Source: Cyprinodon diabolis
Lineage: Eukaryota > Chordata > Actinopteri > Cyprinodontiformes > Cyprinodontidae
Reading direction: 5' to 3'
Length of the DNA: 64,000 nt
NCBI GenBank assembly: GCA_030533445.1
Contig: CM060068.1
Span: 17,079,479-17,143,478 of the forward strand
Positions 23,251 to 36,400 of the stretch are shown piece after piece. Each line of letters starts with the position of its first letter. Position 1 is the stretch's first letter. The position numbers were made by a program, and so were the translations under genes. The notes under the pieces are model-generated. The model was not told where the DNA came from and searched no databases. It worked only from the letters and a program-made list of their open reading frames with translations.

Positions 23251-25254
23251 TGTAAGGTTATAGTCTTTTAAGGTTACAGTCTTTTGAGGGGTGCAAGAAT
23301 CTGTCATAAGAGCTTGTACAATCTCTCTGTAAAAATAATTACATTTCATTACTCCATTTAAAATCATAATTACATTTCATTACTCCATTTAAAATAATAT
23401 GTATGTGTGTATTTTTTTTCAAACCGGAAAAAGTAAAGTAAGCGTTTTGTAGATGGTATAGTTAAAAAATGCATAATTTTTTTATGGCTCTATCTATGCC
23501 TTATGAGCTATGTTATTGATTTGGTGTGTCTTCCCTCTTTTCTGCTCCTCTATCCAGGTGTACTATGAAAAAATACATTCTACCTGTTTCATGGTGTAAC
23601 CCCTTTTCTTGTTCATTACTATGGTTTTATGCTGATGACTCTGCAGGAGGAGAGATCAATTGCTATCTGTTAACCAGCTCCAAGATCAGCCTCTCTGATT
23701 AGTTGATGCAAGCTGCAAAAGATTATATTTCCAAATTCAAGCATCTGACTTGTTCCTTTGAACCTATCATCTCCCCGATTTATTTTAAGGCAAAGATTGG
23801 GGCAGAATTTAGGCATGCTTATCTTGCTGAACTCCCCTTTAGCAGGCACTGTGATATATCTAGACACTGGTCATACACCATAGTCATGGTTCTAGACTGC
23901 TCTAGATAGGAGTTACTGTTTTTGTTTTCAAAGCTTCCCAGAAATTGTTAACCTCATTTTATCTTAATTTAATGGCTAAGTTAATTTTAGCAGAATTTAG
24001 TGATTGCTGCAGAGTGTTTGCAATCCAAATGTATGACTCTTTTCCCCCACTGTACCAAAACACATGCAGACACGATTTTGAATAAGTATGTTATATTAAA
24101 ATATGTATTACACAGTCATTACAGTGTACAGTGTATGGTACACAAAGGTCAACTACCCACTTGAGACTGTACAATAGCTACTGTTTTCATAAATAAAGGA
24201 ATAGCTGCAGAAAATAAAGCAGCTGCACAAAGTCTAGACAGCACATCCACAGAGGAAAAGAAAAAGTTTGGTGTCTACAACAAATTGTGACAAATAACTT
24301 TGCCCTAGACAATGGGGAAGAGGCAATATAGGCTTTGATGACTGAAGGTTGAGGGGAAATGAAGGGTGAGTTATAACAACAAAAAGTCACTAAGGAGGTC
24401 TGAGGGTATTTTTTCCATGAGGGTGTGTTGGTCTCTGAACAAGAAAGGTATAGTATGATGTGCATGTGATCTGTCATGGTAAATTGTTTATTATGGAAGA
24501 CTGTACTATTAATATCATTGATATCCTCCCTCACTCAGTCGGGCACACATGCTTATATACTCATAGACAAAAAACCTTGGTGCCAGAAACAACCCAAAGC
24601 ACACTCAGACCTTGTGGAATTTGTCTCCCTAAGGAACTTGATCACAGGCTGTGTTGGTGTTGTGGCCAGAGCCTAGTAGGCTGGTTACCCAAATCAATCC
24701 CCTACCAACCCTACCTCTTTCTCTGCCATCTGGAGTGTCATCTGCTCCACTATTCCAACACACGTCCAACACTGAGTGAATAACTACTCAGCCCTCCTTG
24801 GAGATTTCATGATGCGACAGTCCTAATACTTATGCATAACATAAAAAGGCACTCAGTGGAAAAGGCAATGAGTTTTTCTGTAATAAACCCTCTTAAGCAG
24901 AACATTCTGTGTTATATAGTGTTGTATAATTGTGCTTGGAAAAGTGCATTTAAAAAGTTGGAAAAGCAGTACAGGCAGCCACCCTCTGTTAGGTTTAATA
25001 GTTACTGATCCAAACCAATAAAATATCTTGAAATTCATGAGATTCAGAAAAAAATCTTTATCAGACAGTCTTTCAAAAATTTGTATCAGTATTTTTTCCA
25101 AATGATATATTTAGCTCTACTTGGATATTAAAAAGTGTAGCTATTTTCCTAAGGCATACAAAAAAAAAATCTTAGTCACAAGCCCAAAAGTTATCAACAC
25201 AACCAAGTTTTCAACTGGAGAGTAGAAACGCACAAATGCAAACGCACACACAAG
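23251..25254. other. Noncoding stretch, no gene recognised
   Basis: A near-perfect tandem duplication lies at about 23,330-23,395 (AATTACATTTCATTACTCCA then TTTAAAAT, twice). ORFs of about 107-115 codons at 24,187-24,783 lie on both strands and show no protein-like features. Confidence 0.5.
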
Positions 25255-25650
25255 TTGTCTCACACTATCCTTGTGGGGACATTACATCGACTTCTATTGA
25301 TTTCCCAATCATTTCTATGGCCTAATCCAGACCCTTTCCCTAAACCCTACCAACATTTAACTAACTCTAAACCTAACCTAAATTCAATTCACAATTTAGT
25401 ATTAAACCAAACTCGCACCCCAAGAAGGAACTTTTCCTCATGTACAAGTTGTTGATTCCTACAAGTACCAAAACTAAACCTAACCCTAAACCAAAAGTAA
25501 TTCACAACTTAGCCCTAAACCTACAGTAATATTTGGCAAAATAGCTAATCTGGACAAGTAAAATGTCCTCACTTTTCAACAACTGGTCCTCAATTTAATT
25601 TTGAAATTAAAAAAATGGGGGGGGGAAATGGTCCTTACTCTGATACCCAG
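25255..25650 (+). repeat. TCCTTGTGGGGAC-type repeat
   Basis: Starts ATCCTTGTGGGGACATTACA with TGACTTC-like text following, then degenerate CCTAACCCTAAACC arrays, then AAAATGTCCTCACTTTTCAA and ACTGGTCC, and a poly-G run. This is a common non-autonomous repeat in fish; the telomere-like CCCTAA stretches are part of it and do not indicate an internal telomere. Confidence 0.65.
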
Positions 25651-28600
25651 ACAGGAGTACACAAACATAAAAAAAATAATAAAAACAAACAAACATGGCC
25701 AGACTAAACCAGTGTTTTAGGAAAGAAATTTCCGGGTCTCATGGTAGAAATGCCTTTATGGCTGCCTCTGACGATTACAATTCCATGAACACAATAATTT
25801 AGACAACAACATTGTTAAAGTAAAGCACTGTTGGAACCACAGCTATACTTCAAAAGCGTAAAACAGTTAAGAAATTTAGTGTGATAAATGATGAAGCTGA
25901 AGGGACACTCAATTGTCTAAATTGCATTAATTATGCTAAGGAGCCCATTTGCCGTACAACACGAGCACTAGCAAGGAGAGAAGAGGCAGGTGTGGAGCCA
26001 GGGTTCTGACTATCCCATAAAGCAGAAAACTTTTCACTTTGGCAAACTAGAACAACTGGCAAAAGCCTGAAGCTGCTCTGAGTGTTTTTAATTTCACAGC
26101 CTGTAAGCGTGGCTCTACTGACCGGCCAAAACACTCTCACATACAGCAGGGTACAAAAATGCGCTAGGCAGGCAGAGCAGAGAAATATAAAGTCATGGCG
26201 AGCAGAAGCAAATGAAACTGGCGAACAAAAGCAGATGAAACTAGCGAAATATTTGCAGCTTTCGCGTTCAGTGTGGAAAGCACCTTAATGAACCATGTAT
26301 TAATCCTTCTGCCAATTTTTTTAGAGCAGTAACAACAAGACACAAGATTATCTAATTTCTGAGGTTTACTTGGTAGCTAAACAGATGGGATTTTGAATAA
26401 ACTCTTGCTGTGTCTCCTGAGAGAAAATACAAACAGCACCCAGTTAGTGTTCAAAAGAGGAGAGGAAAGAATCAAAGAAAAATAGATATTTAAATCCTGT
26501 GAAAAAAAATAGTGGATCTCTTTTGCACATCATGAACATCAAATGTGCATTCCAGTAGGATTGAACAAGAAGACACACATACACACAGTCAAGGATATAA
26601 TACAAACACATTCAAATCCAAGAGATTTTACATTCTAACTAGAAAAAGAACAGTCCTCTATTGTTTAAAATAATAAATACGGAACATTTCCTTTCTTCAT
26701 CTGTCATAAAGGAAAAGCAATTCGGGTTTTCAAAATATGTTTATGTCCACAACCAATAGGAAAGCAGCAATATCGGTGTTAACAAAAGTGTATTGGTGTC
26801 TATGATTATTGTGATTTGATTGATGTTTACTGATTGGTCTTTAGAAGAAAAAAGCACAGTTAACTGGTAAAGAGGATTAAACAAAACTGTTGAGAATTTA
26901 TAAGAGCCCATGTACTGGTGCTTTTTTCCACATCAGAAAATTAGGCTACTTAAATTTAGATTATGTAATTATGATGTAAAAGCTGCAATGACAGCAACAA
27001 AACTTGCAATGGATATAACAATACAAGTTGCTACCTTCTCAAAATAGGATGTTTTCATACAAGTAAACACTAACATTTTCATATTGCATTTCATGCTCAC
27101 ACAATGCTGTTTGATAGAAAATTTATTATTTTGTAGTTACAACGAATGCATACATATTTTGTCGTCTGGAGTAGAAAATCATGGTCATGCATAAAATACT
27201 GCCACATGCATTCAGTGGTGGTTCTAGACCAATTATTTATTTATTTTTAGCGGACAGGACAGGGCAATTGTTAAGGACCAAAGAGCAAATTATAACTAGA
27301 TAAAACATGTGATCTTATCTCAATATGACTAAAGCTAAAAGTGTATCACTTTCACCTTTAAATGATTCTTAAAACAGAACTGTAATTGTAGAATTTGATG
27401 TACAGTTAGTGTGCCAAAGCATATTATCATAAGAAAGTGATTTATGATTTCTGTACAGGGGCTAGAACAGGTTCTACTGGGCCACTGCCCCCTGTTGACC
27501 CTGTTCAGAATCTCCCTTGCATGCATTAGTAGTGAAGTAAGAGTAAAAGCGTTTTCCTCAGTTATATATGCTGGAAGATCAACTCACCATAGTATATTTG
27601 TATTAGGACATATAACATAAATATTTGGTAGAAATCACCCAACTTTGATTTCTTTTTTAAAGGGTTTCGAGAACTTTATAGCTGTTTCATTTTCCTTTTA
27701 AAAAGAGGTAGCTGTGACTTTTTATGCTGATAAGAAATATAAGAAAAGTGAAGTTAATAATTTTGTCCTTGTAACATGTCTGATGGAACCCCCTCTCATA
27801 AAACAAACAAAGAAATAAACTTTGCTGATGATCCTGGACATTGTACTGGACTGTAATGTTTTGTAATACAGGGTCATACAATCACAAAGAATTCTGTTGG
27901 ATACAGTGATAAGGCATTTAAACATTTGTATGTGGTAGAGATGAGGCATTTGCTCTCATTTAGCAGCACAGAAAAACAGCTCGCCATTGTAACAGACTTT
28001 GAGATCCATGTTGGCTTTCCATCTGTAACTGGAGTATTTTTTTGAGGGAAAAATCCCTCCTTCTTTGCCCTTAGGGGAACTGGACACAAAACACTGATGG
28101 AGAGATTTGTGTGGGACTCTGTCCAGAAAGTTACTCTAACCCTACTCTCTTAGTCGGAATCTGTTAAAATCATTAAGACATCTATCCTAGAACAAGAATA
28201 ACTATCCAGGTCAGCAGAGGGGACTATTATGCAGGAATTGATTACTGGTTAGGGTTGCTAGGGTATGCTAAGGATCAGTGGTGTTTTCTTGATGCGGTCC
28301 ATAAGAACAATTACCCAGAGCGGCATAGGAAAGGCTGTGTGTCTGTGTAAATGAAATATAGAGTCTTTTTTTCTCCCAGTTGTTCCCTGTCAATGGGGGT
28401 TTGAATAGTCTGGACTTTGCTTGCTACTGACACGAGATTGAATAACACCCTAGTGTTAAGGCTAAATGTACTGCACCTTTACTTGCCCCATACGTCAAAT
28501 ATTGGTCAAGTTTAAATGGATGTTTATGATGAACCCAGACATGCAAAGGAAAAACTGTAGGCCTAGTGGTAAACTGAAAACAAAGTGTGGCATGAATTAT

Positions 28601-29338
28601 GGACCCGATGCTAGTAATTAATTGCATGCAAAATGCAGCATTGGGTTGGGTTATCCTGTGGTGCTGACTTGAAAAAGTTTGTTACTGTTTTGGTATTTCT
28701 TTGTGGAACAGAGAAAGGTCTGTTAGTTTTATGATGAAGGTTGATCACTTCATTAAAAACTCTGATGAAGAAAAATGAAGCTGCTGCTGAGTTTTGTTTG
28801 GGACCTTTTGAGAGGCCCTGATATTTGCATTAAATTGTTTCACGTTTTAAATATTTGATTGTATATAATTTAGTAATTCACTAATTGTATTTATTTTTAA
28901 TTTACAGATAAGTGATTTATTGCTGGTCTGTCTAATTTTGAGAAGTAACAATGATATAAAGGCTGTTCTAAACAGGTCATGGGAACCACTGAAGAGGCTT
29001 AAACTGGAGGCTACCTTAGTTTTGCTCAATTTGTTTTCTGAAAACGACTGAACACCTATTCAGGAGACTTTTAAAACCATGTCCATTTGCACTGGAACAA
29101 ACTGATCCAAACTGCTGCCCCTCCAGTTTCCACTTTCCCTGGAAAAAAAAAACAAAAAACTGGGCACCATCACTCCCACATTTAAGACAATTATGTTTCT
29201 AGTACCCGCTCTCCTTGCAATAGTAAAAATTCTCAGTCAAGTTAAGATGGTTTTGACCCCTATACAACTGATCTGGCCAAAAACTGCCCAGTTCATGACT
29301 TATTCCATCCCCCTGCTTACCATGACCTGCCTCATGAA
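25651..29338. other. Noncoding stretch, no gene recognised
   Basis: Mostly AT-rich single-copy sequence by appearance. The block at 26,090-26,290, with GCAGAAGCAAATGAAACTGG near-repeated at 26,230 and ending GCGTTCAGTGTGGAAAGCAC, resembles the end of a MITE but has no visible partner end. Confidence 0.45.
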
Positions 29339-29760
29339 CTAGTCCTGCTCTCCAGCAACCAGAATCATCCTAAGAGTAATACTCAATGCCTCCCCTGTAT
29401 GCACATGCCTATCTGCCACTTTAGCAGCCTGGGAAGTAGTGTTCACCTTGTGCTTACTGATTTTCAAAGCAATTTCATAAGGAACAAAGTTCTGAACCTG
29501 TTCTGTAACAACTAAATTACAAAACATATAAAATTTGTCAATTGTTAAGGAAGAATACCACTGACTGAATCTCCACCTCCCTGGCAAACATCAGTCTGCT
29601 TACCCTTTTTCTCCCAGGTCCAAAACCGTTGTCGGAAAGCCTCTGGCACAAACTCATAAGCTGGTAAAACACCTTCTTTTACAGCTGCATAAATCTTACT
29701 CTCAGCCGGTGATAGAGCAAAGAAAACCTCCTGCACTGCCTCCTGCCAGAACTCCTCAAG
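29339..29760 (-). pseudogene. Decayed gag (SCAN-like) fragment of a Ty3/gypsy-type retrotransposon
   Basis: Two minus-strand frames fit together: the first reads YAAVKEGVLPAYEFVPEAFR followed by QRFW; the second (from about 29,587) reads FVPYEIALKISKHKVNTTSQ and then AAKVADRHV. This order (a VLxAYELVPEAYRQ-like helix, a leucine-rich middle, then a SQAAxLAD motif) matches the SCAN-like capsid region of gag in teleost gypsy elements. The frame breaks near 29,585-29,600 and no protease, RT or LTR lies nearby, so only an isolated fragment survives. Not functional. Confidence 0.55.
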
Positions 29761-29819
29761 TGGAAAATTTTTGTTTCACCCGTTTTAATTTCGTAAAAAA
29801 AACTTTTTTAAGTAACCTT

Positions 29820-29905
29820 TTGCTATCCGATTATTAATTGATTAATAAAAAAATAATTATCAGTTTAATCGATTTGCAAAATAATCGTTAGTTGCAGCCA
29901 TGATC
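29820..29905. repeat. Terminal relic of a hAT-like element (AATCGTTAGTTGCAGCC)
   Basis: ATTGATTAATAAAAAAATAA leads to TAATCGATTTGC-like text and ends AATAATCGTTAGTTGCAGCC. This is the typical end of a vertebrate hAT-type family with GGCTGCAACTAACGATT termini. The other end is not visible nearby. Confidence 0.5.
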
Positions 29906-31662
29906 TGGTCACAGGGCATAACTTGGTGGGAAGGAGCCTTTAAACTTTTGCAGATGGGTTCAAGGAGGAAGCTCTGCCAATGTTAGGTGTTGCCGAAAAT
30001 GAATATGCAAAACAGAAGCTATGTGGAAATTGGTCATAGAATAAAATAATTATCCACTGGTTTCACTAGTTGGTTTGAGCTGTATTCATATTTATTCACG
30101 ACATCTTGCTCAATTTTGAAAATCTATCTTACACACACTTTTTTGTATTTGGTAGTAATATCGTCAACAGGTGGAGTTTTTTTTTTTTTTTTTCTTAGCC
30201 TTCTGTGTCACCCTGGATAAAAATAATACAAATTAAGTAAAACCAACATATCCTGACATTGTATTTTCTTAAATACATTAAGGAATAAGCCAAATTTCCT
30301 TCAGGTTACATTTTCATGTATTGTCATTGACTTTGTATATATGTATTTTGTATATGTGCCCTAAGGACACAAAGCAGCAGTACATTGGGGCTTATAAGGA
30401 CAACGAATAAAGGCAGTTTAGCTTAGAAGCAACTTGGCAAAAGGTAGGTAGACCAACAGAAAATGACAAACTAAGAAGATTTATATCCAAGAGCAATTTA
30501 GCTACCTCAGTAAGACTTGTGAATATAATAGTACAATGAAAAGTGCTGTGACTACTGATGTGGGAACTTAAAACCTCTTACTCAGCCAAATAAGGTCTAC
30601 CAGGTATGAGGGAAAAGAAAATAAAAAAAAAATAGACAGTGCCATACATAGGAGATTGTAAAACTGATATGTACTGCCTTTCTGACTAATTAAAGATGAA
30701 ATGCAATGATTTATTTCTATTTTTTTGGATTAATGCACCAAACTGGAAGTTTTATTTTTTTGAGATTCTATGGTCTACAGTCTTGAACATTTATATGTTT
30801 TTTTAGATAAAAAAGGGAAAGACCTTGGCTAACCATTAAGTTAAAAGAGTATTATATATTAAAAAAAGAATTGCCAGATAAAATTTCAGAATAGATTACA
30901 GGCAGAGCTATTGTGATCTACACATAATATTTTTTCTAAAATGTTACTATTTCTTCATCAAACCTAAATTTCCAGAAAAGGTTAAAAAATGATTGTGATA
31001 AGAAGATTACTTTACTGGGGTTGTTTACAGCTATCACACAAAATAAACTGCACTCCAGACCAAAAATTGTTTGTCAACCTTAACTGAGGCCTCTAAATAA
31101 TGGCATGGCATGTTGGCAAAGTAGCTTCATTTCTGCTGTTCACCCAATTAAGACATCAACAAATGACACGAGTTGCTTTATGACTGTAGAAGTGTATTTA
31201 AAGGCCTTTATGCCCTAGCTATCTGCCTAATATAGAAAAAAGACATGATCCTAAGAAATGATGCAAAAATAATTTACTTTTTAATATCTAAGCTAAGTGA
31301 GGTTTTTCATAGTAACATCTTCATCTTGGCCAATGATTGAAAAAAAAAATGTATCACATTATTTAAACAAACCCATTAGAAATTGAATTACATGCATATC
31401 TTCCTCAAAGAAGATATTGCCTATTGACCTGCTACTTGGTCCAGATTCAGATCCAAATTTGTAGAAATAACATATTGTTATATTGTTACAACATAAAATA
31501 AACTCTAGCTAGATTTAGGATAACAGTAATCAAAACCTTATGAGATTATCAAAACCTTATTAGGACACTTTGCATTTGTTACTAAAACATGCATTTGGAA
31601 TTAAATGACTTCAATCCTTTTTATTTTTGCTTGATGCCTGCCATCAAAACAACCCAATGTAT
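29906..31662. other. Noncoding AT-rich stretch
   Basis: No gene or recognised repeat; homopolymer runs only. Confidence 0.5.
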
Positions 31663-31670
31663 ATGTACAT

Positions 31671-32619
31671 TAGGGCTGGGCGATAATTCAATAACGATAT
31701 ATATCGATCGATAGACGTGTGGCGCAATAGAAAAAAAGAGGGTCGATAAAAGTTCGATAAAAAAGAAACGCAGTTTTCATTCCTTCTCATTGTAGCCTAG
31801 CATGTAGGTTTATGCTAGTCACTGCTTCCTCCCAACCAATCACAATCGCGGACCCAGGCATGGCGTCACAAAGCGGCGCCCTCTCAAACCACAACACAGA
31901 GCACATGAAGATGTCGCAGCAGGAGAGGCGGAGGAAATTGTTCCAAAGAAGGGTTTTTGTAGTTCGGCAGTCTGGCAGTATTTCGGTCATGGCAAGTCGG
32001 ACAAAAAACAAACCACAGTCATCTGTAAAATGTGTCGGGAACCAGTGAAAACCAAGTCTGATAACACAACCAACTTTTTTTTTTTTATCATCTCAGCCGC
32101 TCACACCCGCAGGAGTACGAGCTGTGTAGGCCCCGACGCGACTCTGCATCGCCTCAGAGGAATCTTCGGGAATTTCGGGAAAATATACATATATTTTCAG
32201 TTCTGGGCAGTTACCCACGTAGTTCTAACAATTGAGAGAAAAATGCTGAGGGGCCAGAAACTTCAAAGTAATAACTCAGGTTAAAGCAGGAAACGGTGGG
32301 GGGGCATTTATTTATTTGTTATATTTTTTCTGGTCACTTTAGTTTATTCTTTGTCAGTATTTAATAACATAACTCAGGTCTCTTAAGTTATTTTCTTTAA
32401 AACAATTCTGTTATGGTTAAAAAAGTTGGTTATATAAAGATTTAATTTGAAGTCTGTGTTTGTGTTTTTTATTAAAATTAAATCATTTAGCAATATTATA
32501 AAAAGTCCAGGCAGAGCTGCACATAAAATATGGTTTCAAATCTTTTCAATAATTATCGATATCGATCAATATGCATTTTTTTTTATCGATAAGCTTTTTT
32601 TCTATATCGCCCAGCTCTA
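31671..32619 (+). mobile_element. Non-autonomous hAT transposon with 8-bp target duplication
   Basis: The 949-bp element is flanked by ATGTACAT on both sides (31,663-31,670 and 32,620-32,627). Ends are TAGGGCTGGGCGATA on the left and, reversed, TAGAGCTGGGCGATA on the right (14 of 15). Inner end regions repeat ATCGAT motifs. An 8-bp duplication with these termini marks a hAT element. The interior keeps a fragment of the transposase gene (next entry), so it is an internal-deletion derivative. Confidence 0.92.
31990..32110 (+). pseudogene. BED-type zinc-finger remnant of a hAT transposase
   Basis: One frame reads GKSDKKQTTVICKMCREPVK and then TKSDNTTN. The CKMC pair with following T-K-S-D-N-T-TN is the start of a BED zinc finger as found in hAT/ZBED proteins. 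A poly-T expansion then replaces the usual leucine/histidine helix and an 'SAAHTRR' stretch keeps a trace of the histidine part. Upstream and downstream the frame is lost. Confidence 0.65.
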
Positions 32620-32630
32620 ATGTACATATA

Positions 32631-33290
32631 CAGTACCCTCAACAATTATTGGCATCCCTGTTTAAGATGTGGTTGAGAACTTCTAAAAATTCTCCATTTT
32701 GTTGTTAAACAGCATAGAACCCAAATTAGAAAAAAGAAATAAATAAATCAAACGGGGGTAAAAATAAAATCACACATTTATAGAAAAAAAAAAGTGAAAT
32801 CATATGTCCCACAATTATTGGCAACCCTGCTGAAAAATGTAATTGATTTCCTTTACATATATTTTTCTGTAATTGCTGAAGTTGGTCAGGGTATCTAAGG
32901 AACTTTTAATAAGTAATCAATGACTTACTGTTTCCCTGGAGTATTAATGACGCGACACAAGAGCCTTATAGTCTTACCCATTTGTTAACATGGCAAAGAC
33001 AAGGGAACACACCATTAAAATAAGGAAGATTTGTTTAGACCTTATTAAGTTAAGCAATGGCTACAAGTAAATAGCCACTCGCCTTAACTTGCCAGTGACA
33101 AACAAGGCTGAAAGAGGTCCCAAGTTTATCTTGCCACAATGAACAGTGAGGAGGATGATACAGTAGAAGAAGTAAAAAAACTCCTAAGTTCAGTCACAGA
33201 ATTGCATGAAAGAGTGGAATCTTGGGGTCACAAAGTCTTCAAAAAAAAACATCAGATGCTCTCAACATGCCAACAAGCTGTTTGGGTATG
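32631..33290 (+). mobile_element. Left half of a Tc1-like element, family 5
   Basis: Starts CAGTACCCTCAACAATTATT after TA (32,629-32,630), three bases past the hAT duplication. It repeats ACAATTATTGGCA at 32,813, consistent with paired binding sites in a long inverted end. Coding starts ATG at 32,990 (MAKTREHTIKIRKICLDLIK) and meets a stop after SNGYK. The rest is frame-shifted. The right half is missing and a SINE follows. Confidence 0.75.
32990..33240 (+). pseudogene. N-terminal remnant of Tc1-like transposase
   Basis: The frame from 32,990 encodes the first helix-turn-helix part (KTREHTIKIRKICLDLIKLS), a stop, then IATRLNLPVTNKA, the recognition-helix text expected in Tc1 proteins. The catalytic domain is absent. 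Confidence 0.7.
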
Positions 33291-33450
33291 CAAGGGAGGG
33301 GTGGCTAGTGGTTAGAGCAGCGCGCTTGTGCGCTGAGAAGGTTGAAAGTACACGGTTCGATCCCAACAGCCTGCACTCTGGGTCCCTGAACAAGACCCTT
33401 AACCCCTGATTGCTCACCAGGCGCCGCACAGTGGCAGCCCACTGCATCAG
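33291..33450 (+). repeat. tRNA-derived SINE
   Basis: A-box-like TGGCTAGTGGTTAGAG at 33,302 and B box GGTTCGATCCC at 33,354-33,364 form a Pol III promoter. The body CTGGGTCCCTGAACAAGACC, then CTTAACCCCTGATTGCTCA, and the GCGCCGC/AGCCCACTGC end are typical of teleost tRNA-SINEs. It directly abuts the truncated Tc1 half and may have inserted into it. Confidence 0.85.
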
Positions 33451-36400
33451 TATCCACTTTACTATTGCTACAAGTCAGGTAACTGATTTTCTGTAGAGAA
33501 GCTATAATTCTTTGCAGTTGTTCTGAAGGTGGGAAAAAAGACTAAGAAAATGCTATTTTAAGGGTGCGTTTGCAGAGCTTTTGTGTGTACAAAAAAAAAA
33601 AATTAACATCTCATGATTTTGACTGGTCTTTATTTAATTTAAGAATGGTTTGGGGAAACTGTGTGTTCATATGGTCTCTGTGGGCCAGCTGATAATCCTT
33701 TCCCTCATATCCGCAGCGCACATGCTAGAACACACATGGTAACTAACTTTGCCAAATAACATGCATTACCTCATTTCTGATTTCATATGGCAATCTCCCT
33801 ATGACACTCAACCCAGGTTTGCAGTCTACTTTGGACCAATGCTGATTCACACTAAAATACAGTGAAGTACACAAATGCATTGTTTTGAAAAATCTACATA
33901 TATATTTAAAAATCCATTAAAAATAGAACATGATTGTAAGTAAAGCCTCTTTTTTTGTTATTTTGCATTTATCCTTTTTTAATGTTCTATACAACATTAA
34001 AGTCTAATAATTTTACAAGTTACATGTTGCCGCAGTAAATCATTTTGATAATTTTTTATATATACAGCTTAATTTATCATGCAGATAAACTATTTTTTGT
34101 ATGGCATTTCTTTGTACAAGCCATAGACAAATTTCCACATGTATCACCGATTGAGTACTTTTATTTATATTTGCATTAGTAAAGCATTTTTCTTTCATTT
34201 ACTGTCTTGACTTCAGTTTAAAATAAAATGTCTGGTGCAAACAAGTTTTATTATTTTCCTTAAGCCTATGTATACAATGATTTGTTAGCTGAACTTTGGT
34301 GCTGACATCCTGCAGCTCATGGGTAAAGAGGTGACTGATCTTGTTGTTATTCTGTAAGCAACATACTTGTTCTTTCAACCAACCAATTCTTGGCTCAGAC
34401 TCTGCCCCTATAGGCAACAGACAGCACGTGTTACACCACACATGGACACACACATGCAACCACGTGCACAGGTTTCACTGACTTGCATTATTATGCTAAT
34501 GCTTTAGTCTACTTTAAAACTAAAACCTCTACTCACCCTACAATAATGTTTTCTGTAAAGTTAAATTAATGTGACTAGGGGTGTAATTGCCAAAACTGCT
34601 AATAATACAAGTACACACACTCAACATAGCATATAACTGCCAGGGCACCAGTTGCTGTGGAAACAGTGCATCTTTCCCATAGGACCTGACTTACTTGCAC
34701 CAGAGAAAACCCAAAGACTATCTTCACTGATCTGGAAGTGTTACAGAGGACAGTGATGACATCTAAGATGAGGAGGGGACATGGTGTAAAGCAGAAAAGA
34801 GCAGGAAAGAGTCCAACTTGGATATTCAATGGACACAAAATTATTATATTATAAAAATGTTCTAACACAGGATTTTGTTAACCAGCATTCTTCATTCATC
34901 TTCTTCCAATACAAGGTATGGAGGATTAAATACAACAATTATTATTCTTTATGTGTGGCCTCTTAAGTTCTTCCTTTCTTTTAAGTTCAAATTAACAACA
35001 TCAATTCAACCTAGTATTTGCAATGCATTTGCTTTATTTCTAACTTTACTGCCAGTACATTTAAATTCAGCCATTTATAAATTAAAAATAACTGCCACAA
35101 AACATATCTAAACCTCAGAAATAGAAATATGTATGTGGTTTGGGGAATACATTTCATTACTTTTAAACATTTAAACCAATTAAAGTAAGGCAGTGAATCT
35201 AATCTATAGATTCCATACTGACACTGTCCTGAAAGAACGCTCTGTTCCATAATGTGGTCCATAAAGCTCTGTAAGGGACATTTCACCTCTCCTTTTCAAT
35301 CTTTGGTGACATTGCCCTGACGTCTATACAACTTAAGTGTCTGGCTGCCCTCTGTGTGACCCTCCAGTGCCACTCTGTATGGTTCATAAACCTTCACGCC
35401 TCTCACCCCCCACATCAAGTACCATCATCCATGCAACACCACCATTGGTGCACCAACAGCCATTGACTCTCCAGCACAACTGAGTGACAAAACTCAATTA
35501 CATGTCCCATTTATCTCTGCTGGGGCCGCCTAGGCCCGTGGCTCCAGTGTAAATCTCCAATCCAAGTCAATAATCTATTCTCCAACTCCTCCAAGGGCCC
35601 TCCATTGTCAGACCTCCTTTTGGCAGAGGATGGATGAATGGGAGGGCCAAAATAGAAAAGAGAGAAAGTGGTGGGAGGTGATGGGACTTAGAAACCAGAG
35701 ACCATCCATCTAGCCAGTGACTATTGGTCACAGTTAATCATGGGTGATAATGCACTAGCTTCATATATAACCAGTGCCAAGCCCCCAATTGCTTTCGCAA
35801 AGGTTAATTTAAGGCCCATTTTCACTGCAATCAATGGATGTTCAATATACAATTGCCTTTCTCAGTCAATATATTTGTAATCATTATTCTTACATAAAAT
35901 CAACACGATATATAAGAAATCTCCCAACTTATCAACACACACTACGTAAAAAGTCAGGCCAGATAGGTTAAAAGGTGAATATATATGTAATAAAGGGCAA
36001 TGCTATAGGGAAGAATTATTTAGCACACAAAGAAAGGAAGTTAGAAAAAAAAAAAAAAGCAGAGCAAATCATTGAACTCTTGTCAGTATTTTGAGAACAA
36101 TCCTGTTGCCTAACAGAGCCAAATATTAGCTACATTAGTCCAAAATTGGTAGCCTTTTATGTTATTCTACTTTACTGTAAAATGTGCAGACTTCTAGTAA
36201 AAAAAAAAAAAAACAGACCCCTGGCCAATAGACAGAAATCAGTATGATTGATATAAAGGATCTAATAATTGACTTCTGCAAAGATGGGTGGTAACAAAAG
36301 CTAGAAAAATCCCAGAGGATAAGTTTTTAAGGGGTTAAATGCCCCTGGTAGTACTAACAAGATAAACAAGGTCTGTGTGATGGGTCAGACAGAGGGGTTC

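Noticed and set aside
25320..25520. CCCTAA-like arrays as an interstitial telomere
   Set aside because: They are degenerate and belong to the TCCTTGTGGGGAC repeat family, which normally contains such stretches.
33302..33364. Functional tRNA gene
   Set aside because: The A and B boxes belong to a SINE with a long non-tRNA body; no cloverleaf with a clear acceptor stem.
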